DNA of 64,000 bases from Chitinophagales bacterium (GCA_020636535.1 JACJXT010000011.1:434001-498000); one strand, 5' to 3'; counted from the first letter of the stretch, positions 18,684 to 28,097 are shown. Numbers and translations: made by a program. The notes: a model not told the origin generated them from the letters alone.

Positions 18684-18720
18684 TAAAAAAAGGTGCTTAT
18701 TTAAGTGCCTTTTTTTATTT
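18684..18720 (+). terminator. Rho-independent terminator after the PhoD-like gene
   Basis: AAAAAAAGG-TGCTT-ATTT-AAGTG-CCTTTTTTT forms an extended A/T-flanked stem with two G-T pairs, ending in a T run. The T run overlaps the -7-like box of pheS, so the two transcription units are packed without a gap. Confidence 0.75.
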
Positions 18721-18723
18721 TTG
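18716..18723 (+). promoter_or_regulatory. -7-like box four bases before pheS
   Basis: TATTTTTG is followed by ATGC and then the pheS ATG (18728). The spacing would place transcription initiation at or very near the start codon. Confidence 0.45.
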
Positions 18724-18727
18724 ATGC

Positions 18728-19759
18728 ATGGATATCTTTGAACAAGTTCAAGCATTGCATCAAGAAGTAGAAAATACTATAATAGAATCGGCTGAAGCAT
18801 TAGAACAATTTAGAATTAAATTTCTAGGAAGCAAAAATGTACTAAAAGATATTTTTGGTCAAATTAAAGTTGTTCCAAATGAAAGAAAAAAAGAATTTGG
18901 TCAGTTGGTAAATGCAGTGAAAGACGCAGCCAGCGAAAAATACAATACATTAAAAGATACGATAGCTAGTAATGAAACAGTTAATACTAAATCACAATTA
19001 GATTTATCTTTAAATGGAACACCATTGCCATTAGGTGCAAGACATCCAATACAATTAGTAAAAAATCAAATTGTAGAAATTTTTGCTAGAATTGGTTATT
19101 CTGTAGCAGTTGACCGAGAAATTGAAGACGATTGGCATAATTTTACAGCACTCAATATGCCAGAAGATCATCCAGCAAGAGATATGCAAGATACCTTCTA
19201 CATTTCTTTAGATCCAGCTATTTTGCTAAGAACGCATACTTCTTCGGTACAAATTAGAACCATGGAACAGCAAAAACCACCAATTAGAATTATTGCACCA
19301 GGAAGAGTATTTAGAAATGAAACCATTTCTGCTAGAGCTCATTGTTTTTTTCATCAAGTAGAAGGATTATATATTGATAAAAATGTTTCTTTTGCCGACT
19401 TACTACAAAGCTTAGATTATTTTGTAAAAGAAATGTTTGGTCAAAATACACAAATTAGATTGCGACCGTCTTATTTTCCATTTACTGAACCATCTGCAGA
19501 AGTAGATGTATCTTGTTTTATTTGTAATAGTAAAGGTTGCAATGTTTGTAAATATACAGGTTGGGTAGAAATTTTAGGTTGTGGTATGGTAGATCCTGCC
19601 GTTTTAGAAAATTGTAATATCGATGCTAACGAATACAGTGGCTTTGCATTTGGTATGGGTATAGAAAGAATTACCATGTTGAAATATCAAATTAATGATT
19701 TAAGATTATTCTCAGAAAATGATATTCGATTTCTAAATCAATTTAAAGCAGCACACTAA
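18728..19759 (+). CDS. pheS: Phenylalanine--tRNA ligase alpha subunit
   Basis: A 343-residue protein, full length for PheS. The N-terminal ~90 residues form the coiled-coil tRNA-binding arm. Class II catalytic motifs follow: LLRTHTSSVQIRTM (motif 2 region), FHQVEGLYID and the motif 3 segment GFAFGMGIERITML. A CxxC pair with KGCNVCKYTGWVE is typical of bacterial PheS. It charges tRNA-Phe together with PheT, whose gene is not in the window. Confidence 0.97.
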   Translation: MDIFEQVQALHQEVENTIIESAEALEQFRIKFLGSKNVLKDIFGQIKVVPNERKKEFGQLVNAVKDAASEKYNTLKDTIASNETVNTKSQLDLSLNGTPLPLGARHPIQLVKNQIVEIFARIGYSVAVDREIEDDWHNFTALNMPEDHPARDMQDTFYISLDPAILLRTHTSSVQIRTMEQQKPPIRIIAPGRVFRNETISARAHCFFHQVEGLYIDKNVSFADLLQSLDYFVKEMFGQNTQIRLRPSYFPFTEPSAEVDVSCFICNSKGCNVCKYTGWVEILGCGMVDPAVLENCNIDANEYSGFAFGMGIERITMLKYQINDLRLFSENDIRFLNQFKAAH

Positions 19760-19782
19760 ATTATATTTCTTTATTTTTAAGC

Positions 19783-20997
19783 GTGATTTATTGGTTGATA
19801 TTTTCAATTGTGCTAACAATATTATATGTATTGATACAGGTCAATTATATGAAACATTGGAAGCAAATTCCTTTCTTTCATGCTGAAAATGAAAACTACA
19901 ATACTACAGTAGCGATAATTATTCCTGCAAGAAACGAAGCAGAAAATATTCTTACACTATTAAAAAATATCATACAACAAAGCTATAATTTAGCTGTAGT
20001 AGAAATTTTTGTTATTGATGATGATTCAGAAGATGCAACTTATCAACTAGTCGATCAATTTAAAGCAGCACATCAAACTATCAATTTACATTTATATCGA
20101 TTGAAAGAACTTTGTACAGATGAAAAAATAGTAGCTCATAAAAAAACAGCTATAGAAAAAGCAATTGCATTAAGCAATGCCGAACTCATTATTACTACAG
20201 ATGCCGATGTCGCTCCAAGTAAAAATTGGATAAAAACAATAGTGCAGTTTTATAATGAAAAGAAGATGGAAGCTATTGCTGCACCAGTGTTGTTGTGCAA
20301 CGAAAAAAATATAGGACAGCAGTTTCAAGCATTAGATTTTTGTGGCATGCAAATCATTACAGCAGCTAGTTTACAAGCAAAAATGTACAATATGGCAAAC
20401 GGTGCTAATTTTGCATTTACTAAAAAAAGTTTCGAGGCAGTGAATGGTTATGAAGGCATCAATTATACAGCTTCTGGCGATGATATGTTGCTTATTTATA
20501 AAATTGCAAAACAATTTAACGGAAAAGTTGCCTATTTAAAATCATTAGATGCAATGGTAACTACAGCAGTACAACCAACACTAAGTAGTTTTTTGCAACA
20601 ACGCTTTCGGTGGACATCAAAATCGGGCGACTATCAAGATAAAAGAATTACGCTAATACTACTAACGGCTTTTTTATTTTCTGTAAGTATAGTGATTAAT
20701 TATATAATTACTATTTATTTTATTGTTGAAATGATTTTTTATAGCAATAAAAAAAGTTTAAACGGATTAATATTTTTTTATCAAGTATTATTTTTTGTAC
20801 TACTTATATTATTTCAATGGATATCTAAAACAGTAGTTGATTACTTGCTACTTAAAAAAGCAACATCATTCTTTCAGAAAGAAAAATTAATGCATCGTTT
20901 TGTTATAATGGAATGCCTACATATAATATATGTCTTTTTTGTTGGATTTTTTGGAAACATATTACCTTACAACTGGAAAGGAAGAAAATTAAAATAA
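19783..20997 (+). CDS. Membrane glycosyltransferase, family 2
   Basis: A 404-residue GT2 enzyme: an N-terminal membrane helix, then the GT-A domain with IIIPARNEAENI (~residues 46-57), the metal-binding TTDADVAPS, GDDML and the QQRFRWTSK motif of processive-type enzymes, and C-terminal membrane helices. The start codon is GTG at 19783, which preserves the first membrane helix; the next ATG is residue 23. It adds a sugar from a nucleotide donor to a lipid or polysaccharide acceptor at the inner membrane; the sugar is unknown. It lies 23 bases after pheS. Confidence 0.87.
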   Translation: MIYWLIFSIVLTILYVLIQVNYMKHWKQIPFFHAENENYNTTVAIIIPARNEAENILTLLKNIIQQSYNLAVVEIFVIDDDSEDATYQLVDQFKAAHQTINLHLYRLKELCTDEKIVAHKKTAIEKAIALSNAELIITTDADVAPSKNWIKTIVQFYNEKKMEAIAAPVLLCNEKNIGQQFQALDFCGMQIITAASLQAKMYNMANGANFAFTKKSFEAVNGYEGINYTASGDDMLLIYKIAKQFNGKVAYLKSLDAMVTTAVQPTLSSFLQQRFRWTSKSGDYQDKRITLILLTAFLFSVSIVINYIITIYFIVEMIFYSNKKSLNGLIFFYQVLFFVLLILFQWISKTVVDYLLLKKATSFFQKEKLMHRFVIMECLHIIYVFFVGFFGNILPYNWKGRKLK

Positions 20998-21000
20998 ATT

Positions 21001-21240
21001 GTCCTTAAATACTTCTTGTACTGAATTTATTTCAGGATCTAGTTCAATACAAAGTGGAAAAATAAAATATATTAATAAAAGATAGTTGTTAAACCATTAC
21101 TCAAAATAAATTTGTCCAATCTTTCCGAACTTGTTTCGGAATCTACTCTTGTAAAAGATTCTGAAATAAATTCAGAAAAGTATTTACATTGTAATACTAG
21201 TTCCTAATTTTAGATTAGACTATTTTATTATAGTAAATGG
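21001..21240. repeat. Degenerate short palindromic repeats in the 20998-21607 gap
   Basis: The first part of this 610-bp gap carries several short inverted pairs: CTGAATTTATTTCAG (about 21021-21035), TTTCCGAACTTGTTTCGGAA (about 21121-21141) and TTCTGAAATAAATTCAGAA (about 21160-21179). They resemble the palindrome at 16801. No gene is seen. Confidence 0.5.
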
Positions 21241-21243
21241 TAT

Positions 21244-21460
21244 TAAACCCAAATTACGCATTAGGAAAAATAGGTTTTCAATATGTTTATTTTTAAGGTT
21301 GCGTAGCTATGTCATGCTTTACAACTTAAAAGTTAGTGCTAATAAAGTTGAAGTACTACGCACTACCTATTTAGAACAAGAAGTATGAAATACTTCAATT
21401 TGAGTAACCATGTGTGGAACTCATGGTATAAAAAATACCTAATGTGTAATTTGGGTTTAA
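21244..21460. repeat. 217-bp MITE-like element, copy 1
   Basis: It is bounded by inverted repeats: TTAAACCCAAATTACGCATT-AGG on the left and its near-perfect complement (22 of 23 bases) on the right. Inside are further inverted pairs: TGCGTAG (21300) with CTACGCA (21356), GAAGTAT/ATACTTC with a GAA loop (21380-21396) and CATG arms near 21415-21430. A second copy of the same length is at 48890-49106. No open frame of useful length is present. It may be a non-autonomous transposable element, a structured RNA, or both. Confidence 0.8.
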
Positions 21461-21584
21461 TCTAATTTGTAATAATTACAAAAATTTCATGTAGCTTACG
21501 AGTAAAATAAAAGCATTAATTAAAATTATTAATTTAGTTTTAGTTGATATATAGTTTGTATTCTCTATAATTAAGTTAAAACAC

Positions 21585-21592
21585 TATATTTG
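21585..21592 (+). promoter_or_regulatory. -7-like box before the ABC permease gene
   Basis: TATATTTG matches TAnnTTTG exactly, 15 bases before the ATG at 21608. Confidence 0.4.
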
Positions 21593-21607
21593 TATTGATA
21601 TACACCT

Positions 21608-22831
21608 ATGAGTACAGCAAATATTGAATCTCCATTAAAAAAAACTTGGAAGCGACTTAAACGCAATAAGCCAGCAATGTTTAGTTTGCTAATAATTATT
21701 ATAGCTATTTTTCTAGCTATTTTTGCACCATTCATTGCACCAGATAAAACACCAGATGCAGACGACCAAGTCTTAGAGTTAGCAAATCAGTCGCCAGGAT
21801 TTAAAATACAAATGTTGTTGGTACGAAAAAATGCACCAGCAGCTAAAACCAACTTCTTTAAACAATTAGCCAACGGTAAGCCAAACAATTATAAAATGGT
21901 ACCTATTACAGCGTACAAAATGACAGATACTGCTTTGGTAGCAAAAGTTTATGCTGGAGAGGAGAGAAGTCCAGAAGAAAAAATATTCGATTTACCAGAT
22001 ATTGTTTATGAACTAAGCAACAATGCAAATATCAAACAAGTAGGCAATAATGAGATGTCATTTAACACTGCTAGTGGAAGTAAAACAGAAAGCATAGCAA
22101 CACTACAAAATACAATAAAAAACAAACAAATAATTAGTAAAAAATATATTTTAGGAACAGATAATTATGGAAGAGATATTTTAAGTAGATTATTATTTGG
22201 AGTAAGAGTATCACTTTCCGTAGGATTAATTGCAGTGCTAATATCTATGACAATAGGAATTTTTATGGGTGCAGTTGCAGGATATTTTAGAGGTTGGGTA
22301 GACGAAGTCATCATGTGGTTAATTAATGTAGTATGGTCAATACCAACTATACTTTTAGCAATGGCAATTCGTTTTGCAATAGGCGATAAAATCAATTCGT
22401 TCTTAGCTATCTTCATTGCAGTAGGTTTATCTATGTGGGTAAGTGTAGCAAGAGTAGTTCGTGGTCAAGTACTTGGCGTTAGAGAAATGGAATATGTAAG
22501 TGCTGCTAAAAGCTTAGGATATAGCACCTTTAGCATTATTTTCAAACATATTTTACCTAATATAATTGGACCAATTTTGGTTATTGCAGCGTCCGATTTT
22601 GCAGCAGCAATACTTATAGAAGCAGGTTTAAGTTTTGTAGGCATTGGTATAAAACCACCAACACCATCTTGGGGAACAATGCTCAATGAAAACTATCATT
22701 ACCTAACTTCTAATAAAGCATTTTTAGCACTAGCACCAGGTTTTTGTATTATGACACTAGTGTTGGCTTTCAATTTATTAGGCAACGGCTTAAGAGATGC
22801 TTTCGATGTTAAAGGACAAACCAATTCTTAA
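21608..22831 (+). CDS. Oligopeptide/dipeptide-type ABC transporter permease (DppC/OppC family)
   Basis: A 407-residue permease. It has the OppC-type N-terminal segment (WKRLKRNKPAMFSLLIII), one membrane helix, a ~130-residue extracytoplasmic insertion rich in Lys/Asn, then the permease core starting at LGTDNYGRDILSRLLFGVRVS. The EAA loop is YVSAAKSLGYSTFSIIFKHI. The large periplasmic insertion is common in Bacteroidota members. It should import peptides or similar solutes, but no DppB, ATPase or binding protein gene is next to it. The last 26 bases overlap the next gene. Confidence 0.9.
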   Translation: MSTANIESPLKKTWKRLKRNKPAMFSLLIIIIAIFLAIFAPFIAPDKTPDADDQVLELANQSPGFKIQMLLVRKNAPAAKTNFFKQLANGKPNNYKMVPITAYKMTDTALVAKVYAGEERSPEEKIFDLPDIVYELSNNANIKQVGNNEMSFNTASGSKTESIATLQNTIKNKQIISKKYILGTDNYGRDILSRLLFGVRVSLSVGLIAVLISMTIGIFMGAVAGYFRGWVDEVIMWLINVVWSIPTILLAMAIRFAIGDKINSFLAIFIAVGLSMWVSVARVVRGQVLGVREMEYVSAAKSLGYSTFSIIFKHILPNIIGPILVIAASDFAAAILIEAGLSFVGIGIKPPTPSWGTMLNENYHYLTSNKAFLALAPGFCIMTLVLAFNLLGNGLRDAFDVKGQTNS

Positions 22832-24474
22832 TCGCTACTTACCATATTTAAAACTATATGGTTTTTTCTGGATAATTGCTTTCTTAGTTTATCTGAAAGG
22901 TTGGGATGCAGGTTGGAGTTTCGATGCTATCAATTATGTATACCATGCAAAAAATAGAACACTTTCTCAAATGCTCAATTTACACTTAGATTTAAGTGTG
23001 CGTTATGTCTATCATATAGTACAATATGCTTTATATAAGGTATTAGGCAATCATGGAATTGCTTGGTATTTAATAAAAGTATCAGGGCATGCATTTTTAA
23101 CCTTGAATATTTTTTATTTTATAAATACCTATTTGAAAATATATAGCATGAAAAATGCTAGGACTATTTCAATTTTAACTAGTTTATTATTTTTAGTATC
23201 ACCATATAATACCGAAGTCGTTTTAAATCAGGTAGCAGTTTACTACATCTACACGATGATTTTTATATTCATGTCGCTTAATATTTTATTAAACAGTTTA
23301 GTAAGTGAGTTTAAAAAATATAATATAATCATTTTTATTGTGATTTATTTGCTTTCAGTTTTTTCTTTAGAATATGCATTTATATTTCCAATTTTAGCAA
23401 CTATCATCATCTTTCTTTATCCAAAGGATAATAAACGAAAATATTATTTTGTTTTTGTAGTAATTCCATTATTGATTATAACATTGTATCTGCTCCTCAA
23501 TAAAATTAAATTAAATACACCTATTGGTCATTACGGAACAGAAACCCATTTTAGATTTACAATTGCTAGAATCACGCAAATTGTAGTTAAAAATTTATTT
23601 GATTTTGGTGCATTTATTGAGTATTGGAATATGGATTACATCTATAAAGTATACAATGTACTTTATAATCAGTATAATATAGTATTTATTTTAATATGTA
23701 TTCTTGTACTTATTGTAGCATACTTTGCATGTATTAAAAAGAAGAAAGAAGCTCAATTAATATTAACAGTTTTAGTATTTTTCTTAATTGCAACATCAAC
23801 TACAATTGGTTTACAAATATTATCTATCATTCCAATAGAAGACGATAGATACAACTATTTATCAGCACCTTTTGCTTTGTTATTAATTTTATTGATTGCA
23901 AATCAGCTCGACAGAAAAGTCATGTACTTTATATTTGTGGTACTATTTGGGTGTAGCATTTTATTATCCATTAGAAATGCAAGAAGCTGGCAAATTGCAC
24001 AAAAAGTAATAGACAACACAATAGCAACATTTCCATACCAACCAGATAAAAAGTATATCATTTTAGCAAGTAGTTAGTATATACTAGGTTGTCCAATTTG
24101 GGATATTAATGAAGATAAAAATGTACCTTATTTTGATAAATGGCAGATAAAAGAAAAAACATTGTTTATTAAAAGAGATATTAATGTATTCAAAAAAATG
24201 TATACTATTCTCAATTATAACATTATTAACATCGATGATTGTCCAATGGTAGAAGCAGTTAACAATACCACTATTCGTATGACATTGCCTTGCTGCGGAA
24301 AATGGTGGTGGAAAAGAAGACAAGGGGAGCATTAGATGGAGAAAATGCGTTGTATAAAATAAAACTTACAAACGATTGGCAACAAGAAGTGTTTATTACA
24401 TTCAAGCACAAACCAACAAATACTATCTATCTTTACCAATGTGGCGATACTTATAAAATACTCGATTTTTAACA
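22806..24474 (+). pseudogene. Broken membrane protein gene (in-frame stop plus frameshift)
   Basis: From ATG 22806 (MLKDKPILNRY) 423 residues are open, with about ten membrane helices in a layout like PMT/GT-C-type membrane glycosyltransferases. The frame stops at TAG 24075-24077, but the same frame continues protein-like (YILGCPIWDINEDKNV) up to 24333, including PCCGKWWWKRR. The sequence then resumes one frame over (GALDGENALYKIKL) and ends at 24472. The second break coincides with a GGGG run (24324-24327); adding one G would join the frames. Two lesions suggest a decayed gene of about 555 codons, although the G-run break alone could be a sequencing error. The function is unknown. Confidence 0.7.
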
Positions 24475-24487
24475 GGGATAAATAAAA

Positions 24488-24514
24488 ACGGCTTCTGTAT
24501 TAAACAGAAGCCGT
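24488..24514. terminator. Strong hairpin after the broken membrane protein gene
   Basis: A perfect 11-bp stem ACGGCTTCTGT / ACAGAAGCCGT with a 5-base loop. On the plus strand it is followed by CCTAAC, not a T run; on the minus strand the stem is followed by TTTTTATT. It would therefore best terminate minus-strand transcription, and may still block plus-strand reading from 22806. Confidence 0.65.
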
Positions 24515-24596
24515 CCTAACAGAATAAAAAAACTCAGAATTGAGATTTTTTTAATAAGAACTCTTGGGTACAATATTAATTAAAACTAATTATAAG

Positions 24597-24673
24597 TGTC
24601 ATTTCAGTTTATAGTAAAAAATTACACCTAATTTAAAATACATTATTGTTCCTTGTAATTAAATACAATGATT
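24597..24673. repeat. 77-bp direct repeat, left copy (long target duplication)
   Basis: This sequence is identical over all 77 bases to 27810-27886. It immediately precedes the left terminal inverted repeat of the IS1634-family element. Long, variable target duplications are a known feature of IS1634, so this is best read as the target site duplication; two further bases (AG) may belong to it. Confidence 0.85.
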
Positions 24674-24802
24674 CTCGAGTTTGACACCTTTTCATAAAAT
24701 ATGACTGAGAACGCCTTATTTTATTGAGTTTTGTTTTTATTTTTTCAAATTTGTAGTGAGCCGATTTTTTTTTGGTTGCTTTTATAATTAGTTTATTCGC
24801 TC

Positions 24803-24810
24803 TATTTTTG
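24803..24810 (+). promoter_or_regulatory. -7-like box four bases before the IS1634-family transposase
   Basis: TATTTTTG then CAGT then ATG (24815). The element appears to carry its own promoter with a start site at or near the start codon. Confidence 0.4.
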
Positions 24811-24814
24811 CAGT

Positions 24815-26416
24815 ATGTCATTTTTGCGGATAGAGAAAAAATCATCAGGCACGTATTTGCGTATCTTAGAAAGCTATCGAAATGATGAGGGCAAATCAAA
24901 GCACAAAATATTACACACACTTGGCAAAGTAGAAGATTATAAACCAGCCCAATTGCGAGCCATCGGTATCCAATTATTTGAGTTAGGTGGTGGCGAAGTA
25001 AAGGCATTGCTAACTGGCGATTTGTTAGAATTAGGCAGATACAATTATGGCTATCAATACCTCTACCAAAAAGTATTACAGCATTATGGTTTGCAAGATG
25101 TGTTTCGCAGAATATCCTCAAAAAACAAACTACAATTTAATTTTTCAGATGCTGTTTTGTTGATGCTTTTAGAGCGATTACAAGATCCGTGTAGCAAACA
25201 TCAAAATTATCTACATCAGTCGGAATATCTTAATTTGCCTACTGTTTCGCTACATCACTTGTATCGAACTTTAGATAAATTAGCCGACAATCAATCGCTC
25301 ATTCAACAACAAATTTTTCAAACAGGCAGAGATTTATTTAATCAAAAATTGGATGTTGTATTTTATGATGTAACCACTTTGTATTTTGAAAGTGAAGTAG
25401 AACAACAAGGCAAACTTAGGCAAAAAGGATTTAGTAAAGATGGCAAAATAGGAAACACACAAATCTTGTTTTGTATGCTCATAGATACTGATAAAAATCC
25501 GATTGGTTATCAAATTTTTGAAGGCAATACCTACGAAGGACATACTTTTGAAAAAGCATTAATCGATTTAAAAAAACAATATCAAATAGAAAAAATAATT
25601 ATGGTAGCAGATAGAGGTATGTTATCGAAACATAACATCGAAATTACCAAAAACAATGGCTACGAATTTATACTTGGCGAACGCATCAAAAGTTTACCTA
25701 AAACATTACAAACCGAGCTTACCGATTTAGCTTCTTTTACCAAACAATGGATATACCATGATACAACTGGCGAAGCCATTGTAATTACATATAAAACCGT
25801 AGAACACGATGGTAAAACAATCATCGTAACACACAGCCAAAAACGAGCAAAAAAAGACAAACAAGATAGAGAAGACAAAGAAGCTACAGCTAAAATACTA
25901 TTAAAAAATACAGCTCTAATTACCAAAAAAGCAAGTAGGTTTTATATACAACAAAACCCAAAAGGCAGCTATGAACTGAATGAACAAAAACTAATAAACG
26001 ATGCAAAGTACGATGGCATTTTGGCTATTAGCACCAACAACAAAACCCTTACAGCAACACAAGTATTAGAACAATACAAACAACTTTATAAAATAGAACA
26101 CACCTTTAGAACCTTTAAAGCACACTTAGAAATAAGACCCATGTTTCATTGGACAGACAAACGAATTAAAGGACATATTTGTTTATGCTATATCGCTTAT
26201 ACACTATTAAACTACACACTACAAAGAACCAATAAAAGCGGACTAAAACTCACAGAGAATACGCTAAGAACTACGCTAAATAAAATGCAAGTAAGCTTGT
26301 TACAACACAATAAAGAGCAAATCTATGTGCGTTCAAGACCAACAGAAAACGAAATTGCACTTCAAAGAGCAATAGAAGACCGTTGCAAGGCAGTGATAAA
26401 AAATAATATAGAATAA
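24815..26416 (+). CDS. IS1634 family transposase
   Basis: A 533-residue DDE transposase, apparently intact. The N-terminal segment (FLRIEKKSSGTYLRILESYR, HTLGKVEDY) is typical of IS1634 members. Catalytic acids are expected in FYDVTTLYFE (first D), MVADRGML (second D) and YKIEHTFRTFK (E). The C-terminal HWTDKRIKGHICLCYIAY is the family end motif. It is inside a 3.1-kb element with matching terminal inverted repeats. Confidence 0.95.
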   Translation: MSFLRIEKKSSGTYLRILESYRNDEGKSKHKILHTLGKVEDYKPAQLRAIGIQLFELGGGEVKALLTGDLLELGRYNYGYQYLYQKVLQHYGLQDVFRRISSKNKLQFNFSDAVLLMLLERLQDPCSKHQNYLHQSEYLNLPTVSLHHLYRTLDKLADNQSLIQQQIFQTGRDLFNQKLDVVFYDVTTLYFESEVEQQGKLRQKGFSKDGKIGNTQILFCMLIDTDKNPIGYQIFEGNTYEGHTFEKALIDLKKQYQIEKIIMVADRGMLSKHNIEITKNNGYEFILGERIKSLPKTLQTELTDLASFTKQWIYHDTTGEAIVITYKTVEHDGKTIIVTHSQKRAKKDKQDREDKEATAKILLKNTALITKKASRFYIQQNPKGSYELNEQKLINDAKYDGILAISTNNKTLTATQVLEQYKQLYKIEHTFRTFKAHLEIRPMFHWTDKRIKGHICLCYIAYTLLNYTLQRTNKSGLKLTENTLRTTLNKMQVSLLQHNKEQIYVRSRPTENEIALQRAIEDRCKAVIKNNIE

Positions 26417-26453
26417 TGCTAGTAGTTATACTATAATTTAGTATATTAGAGTT

Positions 26454-27506
26454 ATGAAAATAAATAAGCCACTCACATTAGCAGACAGTATATGCGATAC
26501 ACGCGTAAAGAAAGTTAAACAAGTTTTCTTTACACAAATTAACCAGTTAATAGATTGGCAACAAATTAGTACAGAAATAGATAAGTATTACACCAAAGGC
26601 ACAAGTGCAACAGGCAAGCCAAGTTATGATGGATTGTTATTATTCAAAATCTGTTTACTACAAACATGGTACGGACTAAGTGATTACGAAGTAGAAGACA
26701 GAATAAATGACAGCCTCTCCTTTAGTTCTTTCTTAGAATTAACCATAGACCAAACCTCACCAGACCATAGTACCATAAGCAGATTTAGAACAGCAATGAC
26801 AGGAGCAGGAGCATATGATGAATTATTAAAAAGCATAAACAAACAATTAGAACAACATCAAATACTAGTAAAGACAGGAGCTATAGTAGATGCCAGTATA
26901 GTAGAAACACCATTAAAACCCAAAGGAAAAAGTAATTATGAGCTTGAAGCACAACAACAACAACAAGAGCAATCACAAGAAGTACCAACAAAGACGGTAG
27001 AAAAAAAATACAGTACAAGTGTAGACATAGAAGCAGCATGGATAAAGAGAGGCAAACAACTAAAATATGGCTATAAGAAACACTATGTAACAGACAACGA
27101 AGGATTAGTATTAGGCGTATTAACCACCAAAGCAAGTGTAAATGAAATTAGTAATCTAGAAACGGTATTAAAAACAGCAGACTTACCAAAAGACATAGCA
27201 GTAAAAGCAGACAAAGGTTATCAATCAGAGAAGAATAATGAATTGTTAAAGACATTAGGATTAAAAAATAACATATTAAAAAAAGCAACTAAAAATAAAG
27301 CATTAACACAAGCCCAAACAGATTATAACAAACTAATAAGCAAAACCAGATATAAAATAGAACGCACTTTTGGCAGTATAAAAAGATGGTTTAACGGCGG
27401 TATAGCAAGATACAGAGGCATAGCCAAGATGCACACACAAAACATAATGGAAGCCATAGCATATAATTTATACAGAAGTCCAGGGATACTTATGTCCAAA
27501 GCATAA
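26454..27506 (+). CDS. IS5 family transposase
   Basis: A 350-residue DDE transposase with an N-terminal IS5-type domain (YDGLLLFKICLLQTWYGLSDYEVEDRI is in this region) and the DDE residues in GAIVDASIVETP, VKADKGYQSEKN and YKIERTFGSIKRWF. A glutamine run (LEAQQQQQEQ) lies in the central linker. The frame is intact. It lies 37 bases after the IS1634 transposase and before that element's right inverted repeat, so it must have inserted into it. Its own inverted repeats could not be fixed by eye. Confidence 0.93.
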   Translation: MKINKPLTLADSICDTRVKKVKQVFFTQINQLIDWQQISTEIDKYYTKGTSATGKPSYDGLLLFKICLLQTWYGLSDYEVEDRINDSLSFSSFLELTIDQTSPDHSTISRFRTAMTGAGAYDELLKSINKQLEQHQILVKTGAIVDASIVETPLKPKGKSNYELEAQQQQQEQSQEVPTKTVEKKYSTSVDIEAAWIKRGKQLKYGYKKHYVTDNEGLVLGVLTTKASVNEISNLETVLKTADLPKDIAVKADKGYQSEKNNELLKTLGLKNNILKKATKNKALTQAQTDYNKLISKTRYKIERTFGSIKRWFNGGIARYRGIAKMHTQNIMEAIAYNLYRSPGILMSKA

Positions 27507-27795
27507 AAAAGCGAAGAAAAGTAAAAAAAAAGAGTACTAAACAAACAAAAATCAATCAAAAAAGATAAAAAATAACAAAATAAGCCAATAAAACAAACAA
27601 ATTAAAATATAACAAATATAAACTAATGAATATAATAAATAAAAAACAAAAATTTCACCTTTTGCAACGGTCTCAATAGGTTTAATGCCATTACAACCCA
27701 TCATTCCAAAAGACAAACTAACACTATAAAATCCAATTTGTAGTGAGCCAATCCAATAACACTATTGTTGATAATCAATTAATTAACTCAATATC
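27507..27795. other. Non-coding tail of the nested IS elements
   Basis: About 290 bases between the IS5 transposase stop and the right IS1634 inverted repeat. The first ~150 are A-rich and low-complexity; the rest includes TTGCAACGGTCTCAATAGG and the ATTTGTAGTGAGCC motif shared with the left end. It contains the unplaced IS5 right end and IS1634 subterminal sequence, and no gene. Confidence 0.5.
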
Positions 27796-27809
27796 GTGTC
27801 AAACTTGAG

Positions 27810-27886
27810 TGTCATTTCAGTTTATAGTAAAAAATTACACCTAATTTAAAATACATTATTGTTCCTTGTAATTAAATACAATGATT
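27810..27886. repeat. 77-bp direct repeat, right copy
   Basis: Identical to 24597-24673 and directly adjoining the right terminal inverted repeat of the IS1634-family element. The 211 bases that follow up to 28097 are AT-rich, with one hairpin (AGAATTAAT/ATTAATTCT near 27892-27915), and probably hold the promoter of the next gene. Confidence 0.85.
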
Positions 27887-28097
27887 TTATAAGAGAATTA
27901 ATGTTGTTATTAATTCTTTAAGTTATTGATAATAAGTTCTTTGTGTTAATATAAATCAATATAATTATAATACTTGGTTTTTTATGTATTTGTATTGTTT
28001 TTATTGATACTAAGTTCAAGAGATAAGTGTGCTGCAATTTATATTAAAAAAATAAGTCATACTTTGTTTTTCTTTTTTATTATATTGGTGATGCATT

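Larger units (their letters stand above)
24674..27809 (+). mobile_element. IS1634-family insertion element containing a nested IS5-family transposase
   Basis: The element runs from CTCGAGTTTGACAC (24674-24687) to its inverted partner GTGTCAAACTTGAG (27796-27809), matching at 13 of 14 bases. It is flanked by the 77-bp direct repeats. At 3136 bp it is longer than a single IS1634-type element, and the surplus is accounted for by an IS5-family transposase gene between the IS1634 transposase and the right end. The motif ATTTGTAGTGAGCC occurs near both ends (24752, 27737) in the same orientation. Confidence 0.8.

Noticed and set aside
24488..24514. Terminal inverted repeat of an insertion element.
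   Set aside because: It is a self-contained hairpin lying 83 bases outside the 77-bp duplication and has no partner at the other end.
24633..25121. Open frame on the minus strand at the start of the IS1634-family transposase.
   Set aside because: It overlaps the IS inverted repeat, target duplication and transposase start, and has no recognisable protein features.
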